39,502 nucleotides of DNA from Bacteroidales bacterium (GTDB lineage Bacteria; Bacteroidota; Bacteroidia; Bacteroidales; UBA1715): contig JAFZOY010000032.1 of the NCBI GenBank assembly GCA_017552705.1, forward strand, positions 1 to 39,502. The letters run 5' to 3'. This document shows, piece after piece, positions 17,907 to 25,911 of this stretch (positions are counted from its first letter, which is position 1; each line of letters begins with the position of its first letter). Under the pieces are notes generated by a model that saw nothing but the letters and a program-made list of their open reading frames with translations, ran no database searches and was not told where the DNA came from. Position numbers and translations under genes: made by a program.

Positions 17907-18042
17907 AACAGCGATAAAACTATTCTTATCTGCAATATGAAATTTTTTCAATTGTGTTGCAGTCTTTTGTCAATACAATGGACAATATAAGTAAACAATG
18001 GTTTTATTTGTATAACTGTTAAGGTAGAGCCTTTTTATCGAT
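17907..18042. other. Intergenic spacer with a possible RNA hairpin
   Basis: 136 nt between galE and the barrel proteins. ATTGTGTTG (17951-17959) and CAATACAAT (17971-17979) can form a 9-bp stem with one G-U pair. There is no T run after it. A one-mismatch -7 element TTTATTTG at 18003-18010 could serve the next gene. Confidence 0.35.
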
Positions 18043-18699
18043 ATGAAGAACCTTTTATTTGTCATAGGTGTTATTATTGGTACGGTTTGTGTGGCGCAGA
18101 CCGAAACAAAATCGTGCTTCAAAAACGAGATTTCTACTGGCATTGGTGGAGTGGAGATATATGAACAAAACTATTATAGGAGTTCTGTAACGCTTGAATC
18201 TGCAACATACAAAACACGGATTGTCCCAACGTTTAATGTCTGGTACACACGAAATTTAGGAGACGATGTTATTCGTATTGATGTTGGATATACTTTTAGA
18301 TATGAAGAATATCTTTTTTACTCGCCTTTAGCCGTATTTCCACCATTAGAAGCTGGAAAATATCATGCCTTTGAAAACACATTCTTGTTAGGGGTGAGCA
18401 AATCATTTTATTCATATAATTGGACTCTCACACCGGGTATTTCTTTTGGAAAAGGAATACTAAAATTTGAGAAGGATTGTCTTTTTATAGACAAGGTTTC
18501 TTTCTATAATATGTTTCGCCCTTCTATAAAGTTGGGCTATACGTTGCCGTCACAACGTGTGTTTTTATTTGTTAACTATTCGCTTGAGGAAATCAATGTC
18601 ACATCTTTAGGTTATTCAGAACAGTATATCGTTGGTGATTTTAGCAGAAAAGGAGTAGATGGACATTTGTTTACACTTGGTTGCAGTTATAAATGGTAA
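18043..18699 (+). CDS. Outer-membrane beta-barrel-like protein, first of a tandem pair
   Basis: 218 residues, no named family recognised. Signal peptide (MKNLLFVIGVIIGTVCVAQ). The mature part has alternating aromatic/hydrophobic strands (FNVWYTRNLGDDVIRIDVGYTFRYE, FENTFLLGVSKSFYSYNW, SIKLGYTLPSQRVFLFVNYS) and ends in a C-terminal Trp (TLGCSYKW), which is the pattern of small outer-membrane barrels. The next gene encodes a related protein of the same size: both contain a P-F/I-x-V/S-L/WY-x-RN motif and a similar last strand, so they look like an old tandem duplication. Function unknown. Both genes are more A/T-rich than galE upstream. Confidence 0.75.
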   Translation: MKNLLFVIGVIIGTVCVAQTETKSCFKNEISTGIGGVEIYEQNYYRSSVTLESATYKTRIVPTFNVWYTRNLGDDVIRIDVGYTFRYEEYLFYSPLAVFPPLEAGKYHAFENTFLLGVSKSFYSYNWTLTPGISFGKGILKFEKDCLFIDKVSFYNMFRPSIKLGYTLPSQRVFLFVNYSLEEINVTSLGYSEQYIVGDFSRKGVDGHLFTLGCSYKW

Positions 18700-19319
18700 T
18701 GATGCGAGGTAGAGTTTCTATATTATTAGGTGTTTTATTTTCATTGTCTTGCATAGTTTGTTTTGCACAAGAAGTTGAGGTGAAATGCAATGTTTTTTGT
18801 GTTAATGCAGGAGGATATGTTTCTCCACGTGAAGATAAAAATTATGGCGATGTGTTTCCTGTGATTTCTCTATGGTATAATCGAAACGTATGGCACGATG
18901 TAAGTCTTGGCGCAGGTTATTTGTTTTTGGAAGGCGACCCAAGAGCATATTGGACATCTACCAAAAACGGAAAATGTTTGGAGTCCGATCATGCAATATT
19001 ATTCAGCTTTGCCAACAAATTTTCATCGAAGAATTTGTTCCTTTCTCCTTCAATTGCCGCTGGTTTATGTTTGACGAATTATACTGTGGAAAACTCAACA
19101 ACAAGGATAAAATCATCTGTTCGTCTTGCAATAAATCCTGGTGCTACATTTGGCATTTCTTCGTTTGAGAAGAATTATGATGTATATATTTCCTACAATT
19201 TTTTTATTCATCAATATCGTCAACAACAGAAAAAAACTCCAGTTGACGGCGTAGGTTGGAATTATTCTTCAAGATTCGGATATCACGTAATCTCCTTTGG
19301 TGTAGGATATTCGTTCTGA
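18699..19319 (+). CDS. Outer-membrane beta-barrel-like protein, second of a tandem pair
   Basis: About 206 residues, no named family recognised. Signal peptide ending CIVCFAQ, barrel-like strands (VISLWYNRNVWHDVSLGAGYLF, HAILFSFANKF, YDVYISYNFFIHQY) and a terminal Phe (VISFGVGYSF). The start overlaps the stop of the previous gene as TAATG (18699), favouring coupled translation; ATGs at 18693 and 18702 are alternatives. Its stop lies one base from the stop of the convergent endoglucanase gene and there is no visible terminator between them. Confidence 0.72.
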   Translation: MMRGRVSILLGVLFSLSCIVCFAQEVEVKCNVFCVNAGGYVSPREDKNYGDVFPVISLWYNRNVWHDVSLGAGYLFLEGDPRAYWTSTKNGKCLESDHAILFSFANKFSSKNLFLSPSIAAGLCLTNYTVENSTTRIKSSVRLAINPGATFGISSFEKNYDVYISYNFFIHQYRQQQKKTPVDGVGWNYSSRFGYHVISFGVGYSF

Positions 19320-19320
19320 T

Positions 19321-20895
19321 TTATTTCCAATACTTTTTTGCCTCGCGGCCAGCTTTCATTATTACGTCAACAACCTCTTGGTCGAATGGCTTGCCGTTCA
19401 ATCGGTTGAAAATACCCATAGTCGGCTCGCGCATCGCTCCGTTGTCCCAATAAACAGGAATCATACCGTATTCCAATGCGTTTTTGGTTACTTCGTAATC
19501 CCAATCCAAACGTGACTGATTGTGAAGACGCTGAATCAACGTGTCGGAAAATTCTTTTCGGTTGCAGGCATATTCTCCCAAAACGACAGGAATGCCTTTG
19601 TCAACGAACATTTCCTTCATCATTCCAAAATGTTCTTTCATAAAGTTCAAATCGCCGTATGTCGGGCAACGGTAGGGGTCTTTCGGATTCAGATTTCGTT
19701 CTCCCCAATAGTAAAACATGTGGCCCCAGTCGGCGTCTTCGGTCATACCCGCAAAGTTCCACGGAGTGTAATAGTGAACTTCAAACATAAGCCGACCTTC
19801 AACCACGTCTTTCGGCATTGCGTAAAACAAACGTTTCGACTCGTCAATGTCGGTCGAAGGGCCTTGGATAATCAATGTTCTGTAATAGTTTTTTCCACCT
19901 GTTGAACGAACAGCGTCAACAAACGTTTGTTCGTACGACGCAAGCACTTTCATTTGCACTTCGTTGTGCACGTTTGGCTCATTGCAAGCGGCAAACAGCA
20001 AATGGTCGTTGTAGTCGCGGAAATAGGTCGCAATTTGTTCCCAATATGCTTTTTGTTTTTTGTTGTTGATCTCCTGCATATCGGGATTGCAGTTCGTTTC
20101 CAACCAACCGCCGTCGTAGTGAATGTTGAGCATTACATACATATCGGGGTGACGGTTAAGACACGAATCAATGGCTTTTTTCACACGTGCCAGCCAAAAA
20201 TCAGGAATTTTGGCATTTACAGTGTCATATACGTATAAATCCCAACCGCAAGGAATACGCAAAACGTTGAATCCCGCTTTGTAGATGCCGTCAGTTATCA
20301 AGTGCGTGACTTCGGGATTTCCCCATGCCGTTTCAAATGATTCGTCGGGATATTCTTTGCCTGAAGTCTTTCGCCAGACGCCATCGTCGCGAGTTTCGTC
20401 GGGGACGTATTTTATTGCTTCAAACGAGTTTCCGAGATTCCATCCCAAACCCATTTGTTTTGCGATTTCGATGGCTGTATGCTCCACTCCAGTCTTGTCG
20501 GGAGGAAGCGGATTCGTGTTGTAGCTCGGGAACCCATTGGTCTCCTTTGCATTAGTTTGTGTCGATGCTGTTTGCCCTTGGGCTTTTCTTTCGTTTTCTT
20601 CCATTTGGGCAAGACGAATCTGCTGTTTTTCGGTAAGCACTTCCTTTATTTTCATCTGTCGAGTGTGTTCACGAGCTTTGGCAGCATCAAACACACCGTC
20701 GAATTTAACCGTGTCGAATTCAGGGTTGTATTCTTTTTCGATTGCCCACAATTTTTCGAGTTGTGCATTGGTCAGATTCAATGAATCTTTCCACATTTTT
20801 AGACGGTTGGCGGTTTTCATCGGCTCAGTTTGCCCGTAACTCGTTGAAAACAAGAGAAGACCTGCGAAAATTCCAAATAAAAATTTCTTGTTCAT
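19321..20895 (-). CDS. GH5 endoglucanase with N-terminal Spy-like LTxxQ module
   Basis: 524 residues, exported. A signal peptide (MNKKFLFGIFAGLLLFSTSYGQ) is followed by about 90 residues of charged helix with two LTxxQ motifs (LTNAQ at 41-45, LTEKQ at 87-91), the signature of Spy/CpxP-like periplasmic proteins, then a Thr/Asn/Pro linker. The rest (about 136-520) is a glycoside hydrolase family 5 domain: GWNLGNSFEA, FNVLRIPCGWDLYV, NIHYDGGW, the acid/base E306 in ACNEPN, HYYTPWNF, and the nucleophile E441 in LGEYAC. This resembles GH5 endo-beta-1,4-glucanases active on cellulose, xyloglucan or mixed-linkage glucan; the substrate is not determined. The start at 20895 is chosen because an upstream in-frame ATG at 20922 falls inside the promoter element. 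Confidence 0.9.
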   Translation of the reverse strand: MNKKFLFGIFAGLLLFSTSYGQTEPMKTANRLKMWKDSLNLTNAQLEKLWAIEKEYNPEFDTVKFDGVFDAAKAREHTRQMKIKEVLTEKQQIRLAQMEENERKAQGQTASTQTNAKETNGFPSYNTNPLPPDKTGVEHTAIEIAKQMGLGWNLGNSFEAIKYVPDETRDDGVWRKTSGKEYPDESFETAWGNPEVTHLITDGIYKAGFNVLRIPCGWDLYVYDTVNAKIPDFWLARVKKAIDSCLNRHPDMYVMLNIHYDGGWLETNCNPDMQEINNKKQKAYWEQIATYFRDYNDHLLFAACNEPNVHNEVQMKVLASYEQTFVDAVRSTGGKNYYRTLIIQGPSTDIDESKRLFYAMPKDVVEGRLMFEVHYYTPWNFAGMTEDADWGHMFYYWGERNLNPKDPYRCPTYGDLNFMKEHFGMMKEMFVDKGIPVVLGEYACNRKEFSDTLIQRLHNQSRLDWDYEVTKNALEYGMIPVYWDNGAMREPTMGIFNRLNGKPFDQEVVDVIMKAGREAKKYWK

Positions 20896-20919
20896 TTTGT
20901 TTCTGTATCTACTTAGTGT

Positions 20920-20927
20920 CAAATATA
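20920..20927 (-). promoter_or_regulatory. Promoter of the GH5 gene
   Basis: On the minus strand TATATTTG (20927-20920) matches TAnnTTTG perfectly. A TTTG (20948-20945) lies 17 nt upstream of it. The start codon is 24 nt downstream. Confidence 0.68.
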
Positions 20928-20971
20928 CACTATTTTATAATACACAAATCCTTTTCCTTGGAAAAACGAAT

Positions 20972-21009
20972 AAAAAAACGAGGAGTGGATTACAAACCCG
21001 CTCCTCGTT
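20972..21009 (-). terminator. Intrinsic terminator of the DUF1573 gene
   Basis: Read on the minus strand, AACGAGGAG.. (21009-20998) pairs with ..CTCCTCGTT (20988-20977) over about 12 bp with one wobble pair, followed by seven T. It ends transcription before the GH5 promoter. Confidence 0.88.
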
Positions 21010-21033
21010 GTATGTTGTGTCTAACCTCTCGAA

Positions 21034-21453
21034 TTATTTGTTTTCTGGTACTCCCTCAACTGGTGTTGGATCAACTACTTTACCTGTAATGGTAAGAATA
21101 ATTGGCGTGTCTTGTTTGTTTGTGAAAACAGAAATACGTTTTGTAAAATGACCAACGTTTTCAGTGTTGTATTTCACATCGATTATGTTTGATTCACCTG
21201 GATTGATGGCTTCGCGAGGCCAACTTGGAACCGTACAACCGCATGAAGCACGGACATTCGTCAAAATAAGCGGCGTGTCGCTGGTATTTGTAAACGTAAA
21301 AGCACATTTCCCATCGGAACCTTTGTTGATTGTGCCATAATCGTACACTACGTTTTCGAAAACAACACCCGACTCTTGTTTTTCTTCTTCCTGTGCGAAA
21401 CTGCACGTTGCGAAGCACACAAACATACTGAGAATTACTGCCAATTTTTTCAT
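21034..21453 (-). CDS. DUF1573 exported protein
   Basis: 139 residues. Signal peptide (MKKLAVILSMFVCFATCSFAQ), an acidic spacer, then one Ig-like DUF1573 domain with its hallmark pattern: VYDYGTINKG, FTFTNTSDTPLILTNVRASCGCTVPSWP (the conserved CGC motif) and YNTENVGHFTKRISVFTN. This small domain is very common in Bacteroidota, probably periplasmic or surface-exposed; its biochemical role is unknown. It is a monocistronic gene, with its own -7 element and terminator. Confidence 0.9.
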   Translation of the reverse strand: MKKLAVILSMFVCFATCSFAQEEEKQESGVVFENVVYDYGTINKGSDGKCAFTFTNTSDTPLILTNVRASCGCTVPSWPREAINPGESNIIDVKYNTENVGHFTKRISVFTNKQDTPIILTITGKVVDPTPVEGVPENK

Positions 21454-21484
21454 ATCATTTCAAATTTTAGTTCTAATTTTTTTA

Positions 21485-21492
21485 CAAAGATA
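21485..21492 (-). promoter_or_regulatory. -7 promoter element for the DUF1573 gene
   Basis: Minus-strand TATCTTTG (21492-21485) is a perfect TAnnTTTG, 31 nt upstream of the start codon. Confidence 0.6.
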
Positions 21493-21533
21493 TATTTTTT
21501 GTAAATACGTTGTTACTTTACTTCCAATGCAAA

Positions 21534-23003
21534 TTACATACCAAACGCATAATAGAACGTGCCAGCCACGTCGGTATAAACGCCTTCAATCATCACGCCA
21601 CCCGATTTTCCTTTCATTATTTTAGAGAAATGTTCGGCATCTTTCACGTTTTCGTTGTCAACCTTTGTGATAATGAATCCTTTACGCATATTCGTGTGTT
21701 TGCTGATGACTCCTTCGCCAACTTCCACAACTTCCACTCCATTTGACAGGTTAAGTTTCTTCAACGTCTTTGAATCAGCGTTTTTAACGGTGATTCCCAG
21801 TACATTGAGCACGTCTTGGTCGTCTTTGGAAATAATACTTTCATTACCTTCGCGGTTTGTAAGATGAACATCGAAAACCATATCTTTGTGACCCTCACGA
21901 ACAATGCCAACTTTTATCACATCGCCTGGTGTCTTTCTACCAATGATTTCCTGCAATTCTGCCGAAGTCGTTACGGCTACACCGTCAATCACTGTGATAA
22001 CATCGCCTTTCTTGATACCAGCTTTGTCGGCGGCACCATCGTCGGAAACGGCTTCCACATACACGCCTTTGTTTATTTTATAGCCTTTTTCTTCCGCCAA
22101 TTTTGAGTCCATATCACGAATGGAAATGCCCAAAAATCCACGTTGTACCACGCCGTATTTCTTCAAATCGAAAATAACTTTCGACACAATGTTTGAAGGA
22201 ACGGCGAAACCATATCCCGTGTAAGATCCTGTAGGACTTGCAATTGCGGTGTTTATGCCGATCAGGTCGCCGGCAGCGTTTGTCAGCGCACCGCCACTGT
22301 TTCCTGGGTTGATTGCCGCATCGGTCTGAATGAATGACTCGATGGCATATTTTTGTTTCAATATATTGATGTTACGGCCTTTGGCACTTACAATACCAGC
22401 CGTCACGGTTGAGTTCAAATTGAACGGATTACCTACTGCCAAGCACCATTCGCCTACTTTCACATTGTCACTGTTGGCGAAATTGATGGGTGTCAAATCG
22501 TCAGCATCAATTTTGATAAGTGCCAAATCGGTGTTCGGGTCCGTCCCGATGACAGTAGCCGTGTATTCCCGTTTGTCGTGCAAGGTCACGGTGATTTCGT
22601 CGGCACCTTTCACCACGTGATTGTTGGTTACAATGTAGCCGTCCTTTTGCACAATCACGCCAGATCCGCTCGCCTGCTGCACATTTTCCTTTTGAGGAAC
22701 ATCCCAGCCCTCGCCGAAAAAGTCTCTCCATAGGTCGAACCCAGGAGGATAGGCGCTGGTGCGGACTGTCATTTTTGTTGCTATATGCACCACCGTAGGC
22801 ATAACCTTTTCGGCTGCTTCGGTAAAATCAATACCTGCAGTCGGCGGTGTAGCATACGAAACTTTTTGAATAAATTGAGATTCTTGATTTTGAGCAATCG
22901 AATCAGAAATCTGAACAGTTTTAGGGTTTATGGCATACATGATGCCGACGGCAGCAGCCGCACCCAAGAAAGCCGTAAGGGCCGAAACAAGAACTTTTTT
23001 CAT
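21534..23003 (-). CDS. degP: HtrA/DegP-type periplasmic serine protease
   Basis: 489 residues. Degrades or refolds misfolded envelope proteins. N-terminal hydrophobic signal or anchor (about 5-25). Trypsin-like domain with catalytic H129 (VTNNHVV), D159 (NTDLALIKI) and S236 (NPGNSGGAL), all intact. Two PDZ domains follow (about 285-375, with GFLGISIRDM; and about 395-489, with VVEVGEG). The length and double PDZ match DegP/DegQ-type enzymes; which of the E. coli paralogues it corresponds to cannot be told. Divergent from the patatin gene across a 178-bp region holding promoters for both. Confidence 0.95.
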   Translation of the reverse strand: MKKVLVSALTAFLGAAAAVGIMYAINPKTVQISDSIAQNQESQFIQKVSYATPPTAGIDFTEAAEKVMPTVVHIATKMTVRTSAYPPGFDLWRDFFGEGWDVPQKENVQQASGSGVIVQKDGYIVTNNHVVKGADEITVTLHDKREYTATVIGTDPNTDLALIKIDADDLTPINFANSDNVKVGEWCLAVGNPFNLNSTVTAGIVSAKGRNINILKQKYAIESFIQTDAAINPGNSGGALTNAAGDLIGINTAIASPTGSYTGYGFAVPSNIVSKVIFDLKKYGVVQRGFLGISIRDMDSKLAEEKGYKINKGVYVEAVSDDGAADKAGIKKGDVITVIDGVAVTTSAELQEIIGRKTPGDVIKVGIVREGHKDMVFDVHLTNREGNESIISKDDQDVLNVLGITVKNADSKTLKKLNLSNGVEVVEVGEGVISKHTNMRKGFIITKVDNENVKDAEHFSKIMKGKSGGVMIEGVYTDVAGTFYYAFGM

Positions 23004-23012
23004 ACTTCCTTA

Positions 23013-23020
23013 CAAATTTA
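23013..23020 (-). promoter_or_regulatory. -7 promoter element for degP
   Basis: Minus-strand TAAATTTG (23020-23013) matches TAnnTTTG perfectly and ends 9 nt before the start codon, so the transcript leader should be only a few nt long. Confidence 0.6.
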
Positions 23021-23154
23021 CGTTATACACATGACATAACTTTCGCCACGGAAAATTATTGTAAAGAGGGCATCAAATTTTAGACCAAACTGCAAATTGC
23101 GAAAAAGAACTGACGATTTGTGTGGTTAAAATAACTGTGAACAGCAATATTTTG

Positions 23155-23162
23155 TACATTTG
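23155..23162 (+). promoter_or_regulatory. -7 promoter element for the patatin-like gene
   Basis: TACATTTG matches TAnnTTTG perfectly, 19 nt before the ATG at 23182. Confidence 0.58.
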
Positions 23163-23181
23163 TTTTCAAATCGAAAAATAA

Positions 23182-24030
23182 ATGAAACACGGGTTAGTGC
23201 TTGAAGGCGGCGGAATGCGCGGAATGTTCACGGAGGGCGTTCTGAATGTGTTTATGGAGCGTGGGGTTGTGTTCGACGGACTTGTTGGTGTGTCGGCTGG
23301 CGCGCTTTTCGGCTGTGGATACAAATCGCATCAGCAAAGACGTGGACTGAAATGCAATGTGCGCTTTATCGGCGATTCGAAGTATATGGGCATTTGGCAA
23401 TGGTTGAAAACCGGTAACTATAGTTCTGCGGAATATGCGTACCATGTTGTCCCGACTCAACTCGAACCGATTGATGCAGAGGCGTTTGCCCACGATCCTA
23501 TGGAGTTTTATGTGGTGTGCACCAATGTTGAGACAGGAGAACCTGTGTATAAAAAAGTTTCTCGGTGCGACTACGAAGGTTTGGAATGGTTCCGTGCCTC
23601 GGCGTCGATGCCACTGGTTTCGAAACCGGTTGAGTTGGAAGGCAAAAAACTACTTGATGGAGGAATGAGCGACAGCATTCCGCTCAAATTTTTCCAGTCG
23701 TTGGGCTACGAAAAAAATATTGTGGTGCTGACACAGCCAAAAGGATATAGAAAAAAATCATCATCATTCGACAGTTTGTTCAAATATTTCCATCGGGATT
23801 ATCCGAAAATTGCGGAAACAATGATTAACCGTCCTACTATGTATAATGCTGAAATAGAATATGTTGAGGCGCAGGCGGCTTTGGGTAAGACTCTGGTGAT
23901 TTATCCCGACGAAAAATTGGAAATCGGACGAATGGAACAAAATCGTGATAAAATGTATCAAGTGTATGAACTTGGCAGGAAAAAAGGATTGGAAGTTTTG
24001 TCGGATGTCTGGGCGTTTTTGAATGACTGA
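23182..24030 (+). CDS. Patatin-like phospholipase / acyl hydrolase
   Basis: 282 residues. Serine acyl hydrolase of the patatin fold, like the cytoplasmic YjjU family of bacteria; it lacks a signal peptide. Oxyanion motif LEGGGMRGMF at residues 8-16, nucleophile S38 in GVSAGA, and the catalytic aspartate D159 in the DGG motif (LLDGGMSDSIP) give a complete Ser-Asp dyad. It should release fatty acids from phospholipids or lysophospholipids; the natural substrate is unknown. The following MscS gene can begin inside its last codons, hinting at co-transcription. Confidence 0.88.
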   Translation: MKHGLVLEGGGMRGMFTEGVLNVFMERGVVFDGLVGVSAGALFGCGYKSHQQRRGLKCNVRFIGDSKYMGIWQWLKTGNYSSAEYAYHVVPTQLEPIDAEAFAHDPMEFYVVCTNVETGEPVYKKVSRCDYEGLEWFRASASMPLVSKPVELEGKKLLDGGMSDSIPLKFFQSLGYEKNIVVLTQPKGYRKKSSSFDSLFKYFHRDYPKIAETMINRPTMYNAEIEYVEAQAALGKTLVIYPDEKLEIGRMEQNRDKMYQVYELGRKKGLEVLSDVWAFLND

Positions 24031-24091
24031 CGTAGATTTTTCGTTGCGAATACGGGAAAAAGTTGTTCTTTTGCAGAAAATTACTCATTCA

Positions 24092-25141
24092 ATGAAAGAC
24101 ATCATTATTTGGAATAACTCGCTGCTGGATATACTGATTTCATTTGCAGTTATTGTCGGTGGTTTTTTTGCTGCCAAGCTGATATATTTGATTTTTACAA
24201 AAATATTTGGAAAACTGGCCGCAAAAACCGAGTCCACGCTCGATGACTTGCTTGTCGAGAAATTCAAGGCTCCGTTTATGTTTGCTGCCATTATTGCAGC
24301 GATTTGGTTTGCAATTCGTCGGTTGAATATTCCTGAAACTGCTGAAACTGCAATCGGGAAAATTTATACTGTGCTGATTACCATAAACTTCACATGGGCG
24401 TTTTCGCAACTTTTCAGCGGCGTTCTCCAAAATATACTCGACCGTGTTACGCTTCGCGACGATGCGAAACTGAATAAAGGCATGTCGTTCATCTTGCAAC
24501 GTGCGGTTACCTACGTAGTGTGGGCTATGGGTATTTTGGTGGCGATGCACAATGTGGGAATCCACATCGGAACGCTGTTGGCTGGATTGGGTATTGGTGG
24601 TGTTGCCGTGGCACTTGCCGCACAGGATACTATCAAGAATCTTTTGGGCGGAATAATGCTGTTTTTCGACCGTCCGTTCAATCTTGGCGAACGAATCCGT
24701 TTTGCGGGGATTGATGGTTACGTAATGAATATCGGCTTGAGAAGCCTTCGTGTTCAAACACTCGACGGTCGGATTGTGACAATTCCAAACTCACAGGTGG
24801 TTGACAATGCGATAGAAAATGTGACTTCGGAACCTTCAACACGAATCAAGCTCACATTGGGATTGACGTACCAAACAACTCCCGAAAAAATGGATTTGGC
24901 TATGAAATTGCTCTGTGATTTGCCGAAAACGGTGCCTTCAATAGAGGAAAAAACATCGGCGAATTTTATGGAGTATGGCGATTTTTCCCTGAAAATCCTA
25001 TTTATTTATTACATACGGAAATCGGAGGATTACTACAAGACACAGTCCGATGTGAATAGGGAGATTTTGCGTCTGTTCTCGGAATATGGACTTGAATTTG
25101 CCTTCCCAACACAGACAATTTACACGAAATCAGAGGCGTAA
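24092..25141 (+). CDS. mscS: MscS-family small-conductance mechanosensitive channel
   Basis: About 349 residues. Inner-membrane channel that opens under membrane tension to release solutes on hypo-osmotic shock. Three to four hydrophobic segments in the N-terminal half, then the pore-lining helix and beta domain: AGLGIGGVAVALAAQDTIKNLLGGIMLFFDRPFNLGERI is the family hallmark (a stretch around 165-205), followed by VQTLDGRIVTIPNSQVVDNAIENVT. The start at 24092 gives a protein that begins directly before the first membrane helix and follows a near-consensus -7 element (TTCTTTTG, 24065-24072). An alternative ATG at 24023 overlaps the patatin stop by 8 nt and would add 23 residues. Confidence 0.9.
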   Translation: MKDIIIWNNSLLDILISFAVIVGGFFAAKLIYLIFTKIFGKLAAKTESTLDDLLVEKFKAPFMFAAIIAAIWFAIRRLNIPETAETAIGKIYTVLITINFTWAFSQLFSGVLQNILDRVTLRDDAKLNKGMSFILQRAVTYVVWAMGILVAMHNVGIHIGTLLAGLGIGGVAVALAAQDTIKNLLGGIMLFFDRPFNLGERIRFAGIDGYVMNIGLRSLRVQTLDGRIVTIPNSQVVDNAIENVTSEPSTRIKLTLGLTYQTTPEKMDLAMKLLCDLPKTVPSIEEKTSANFMEYGDFSLKILFIYYIRKSEDYYKTQSDVNREILRLFSEYGLEFAFPTQTIYTKSEA

Positions 25142-25169
25142 GAACATCGTTCCGAATGTAATATTTTGG

Positions 25170-25177
25170 TATATTTG
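25170..25177 (+). promoter_or_regulatory. -7 promoter element for the ftsE-sufB pair
   Basis: TATATTTG matches TAnnTTTG perfectly, 20 nt before the ATG at 25198. Confidence 0.6.
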
Positions 25178-25197
25178 CACAACAAAATTCTACAACT

Positions 25198-25908
25198 ATG
25201 GCGAACAAAATATATTTCAACCAAGCGAATATAGGTTACTCTGCTGAAAGTCCTATTTTAACCGACGTGTCGTTTTCCATTGGCGAGGGCGAGGTTGTGT
25301 ATCTTATAGGTAAAACCGCGGCAGGAAAATCAAGTTTGTTGAAAACCATGTACGCCGAAATTCCTTTGCTTGATGGCGAGGCAGTTGTGGCGGAGTATGA
25401 TTTGAATAATCTGCGGTCGAAGAAAATTCCATATTTGCGGAGAAAAGTTTCTGTTGTGTTCCAAGATTTTCAGTTGCTGTCCGATCGAAATGTGCACGAC
25501 AATCTGGTGTTTGTGCTGAAAGCTACTGGTTGGACAAAATCCGCACAAATTAAAGCCCGTATTTTGGAAGTGCTTACGCAGGTTGGTTTGGTTGAAAAGG
25601 AATATGAAATGCCTCACCAACTTTCTGGCGGCGAACAACAGCGTGTTGCCATTGCCCGCGCGCTTTTGAACGATCCCGAAATTATTTTGGCTGATGAACC
25701 GACGGGAAATCTTGATCCGGAAACATCGGATGAGATTTTTCAGTTGTTCCATTCAATCGCAAAAATGGGGTGTGCAATTTTCTTAGTGACACACAATACT
25801 CAAATGATTAGCCGTTATCCTGCACGGACACTTCAATGTGTTGACGGAACGGTTAAAGAGGTGATGTCGAACGATGCACCGATAGACTTTGAATTATTAA
25901 TGCAATAG
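25198..25908 (+). CDS. ftsE: FtsE-like ABC transporter ATPase
   Basis: 236 residues. ATP-binding subunit resembling FtsE, which with the membrane protein FtsX controls peptidoglycan hydrolases at the division site. Walker A GKTAAGKS (38-45), signature LSGGEQQ (142-148), Walker B with ADEPTG (165-170) and the switch H199 are complete. The FtsE/LolD type of ATPase is recognised from [25 protein letters not shown]. No ftsX lies next to it here, so the partner must be encoded elsewhere; a LolD/MacB-type role cannot be excluded. sufB begins 3 nt after its stop, an odd pairing. Confidence 0.85.
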   Translation: MANKIYFNQANIGYSAESPILTDVSFSIGEGEVVYLIGKTAAGKSSLLKTMYAEIPLLDGEAVVAEYDLNNLRSKKIPYLRRKVSVVFQDFQLLSDRNVHDNLVFVLKATGWTKSAQIKARILEVLTQVGLVEKEYEMPHQLSGGEQQRVAIARALLNDPEIILADEPTGNLDPETSDEIFQLFHSIAKMGCAIFLVTHNTQMISRYPARTLQCVDGTVKEVMSNDAPIDFELLMQ

Positions 25909-25911
25909 CAG

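Noticed and set aside
24140..24757. 205-codon open frame on the minus strand
   Set aside because: Antisense shadow of the mscS gene, no recognisable features.
25198..25908. ATPase next to sufB considered as SufC
   Set aside because: It lacks SufC-specific motifs (such as the GLFLAFQ-type region) and has the FtsE/LolD pattern VVFQDFQLL and [15 protein letters not shown].
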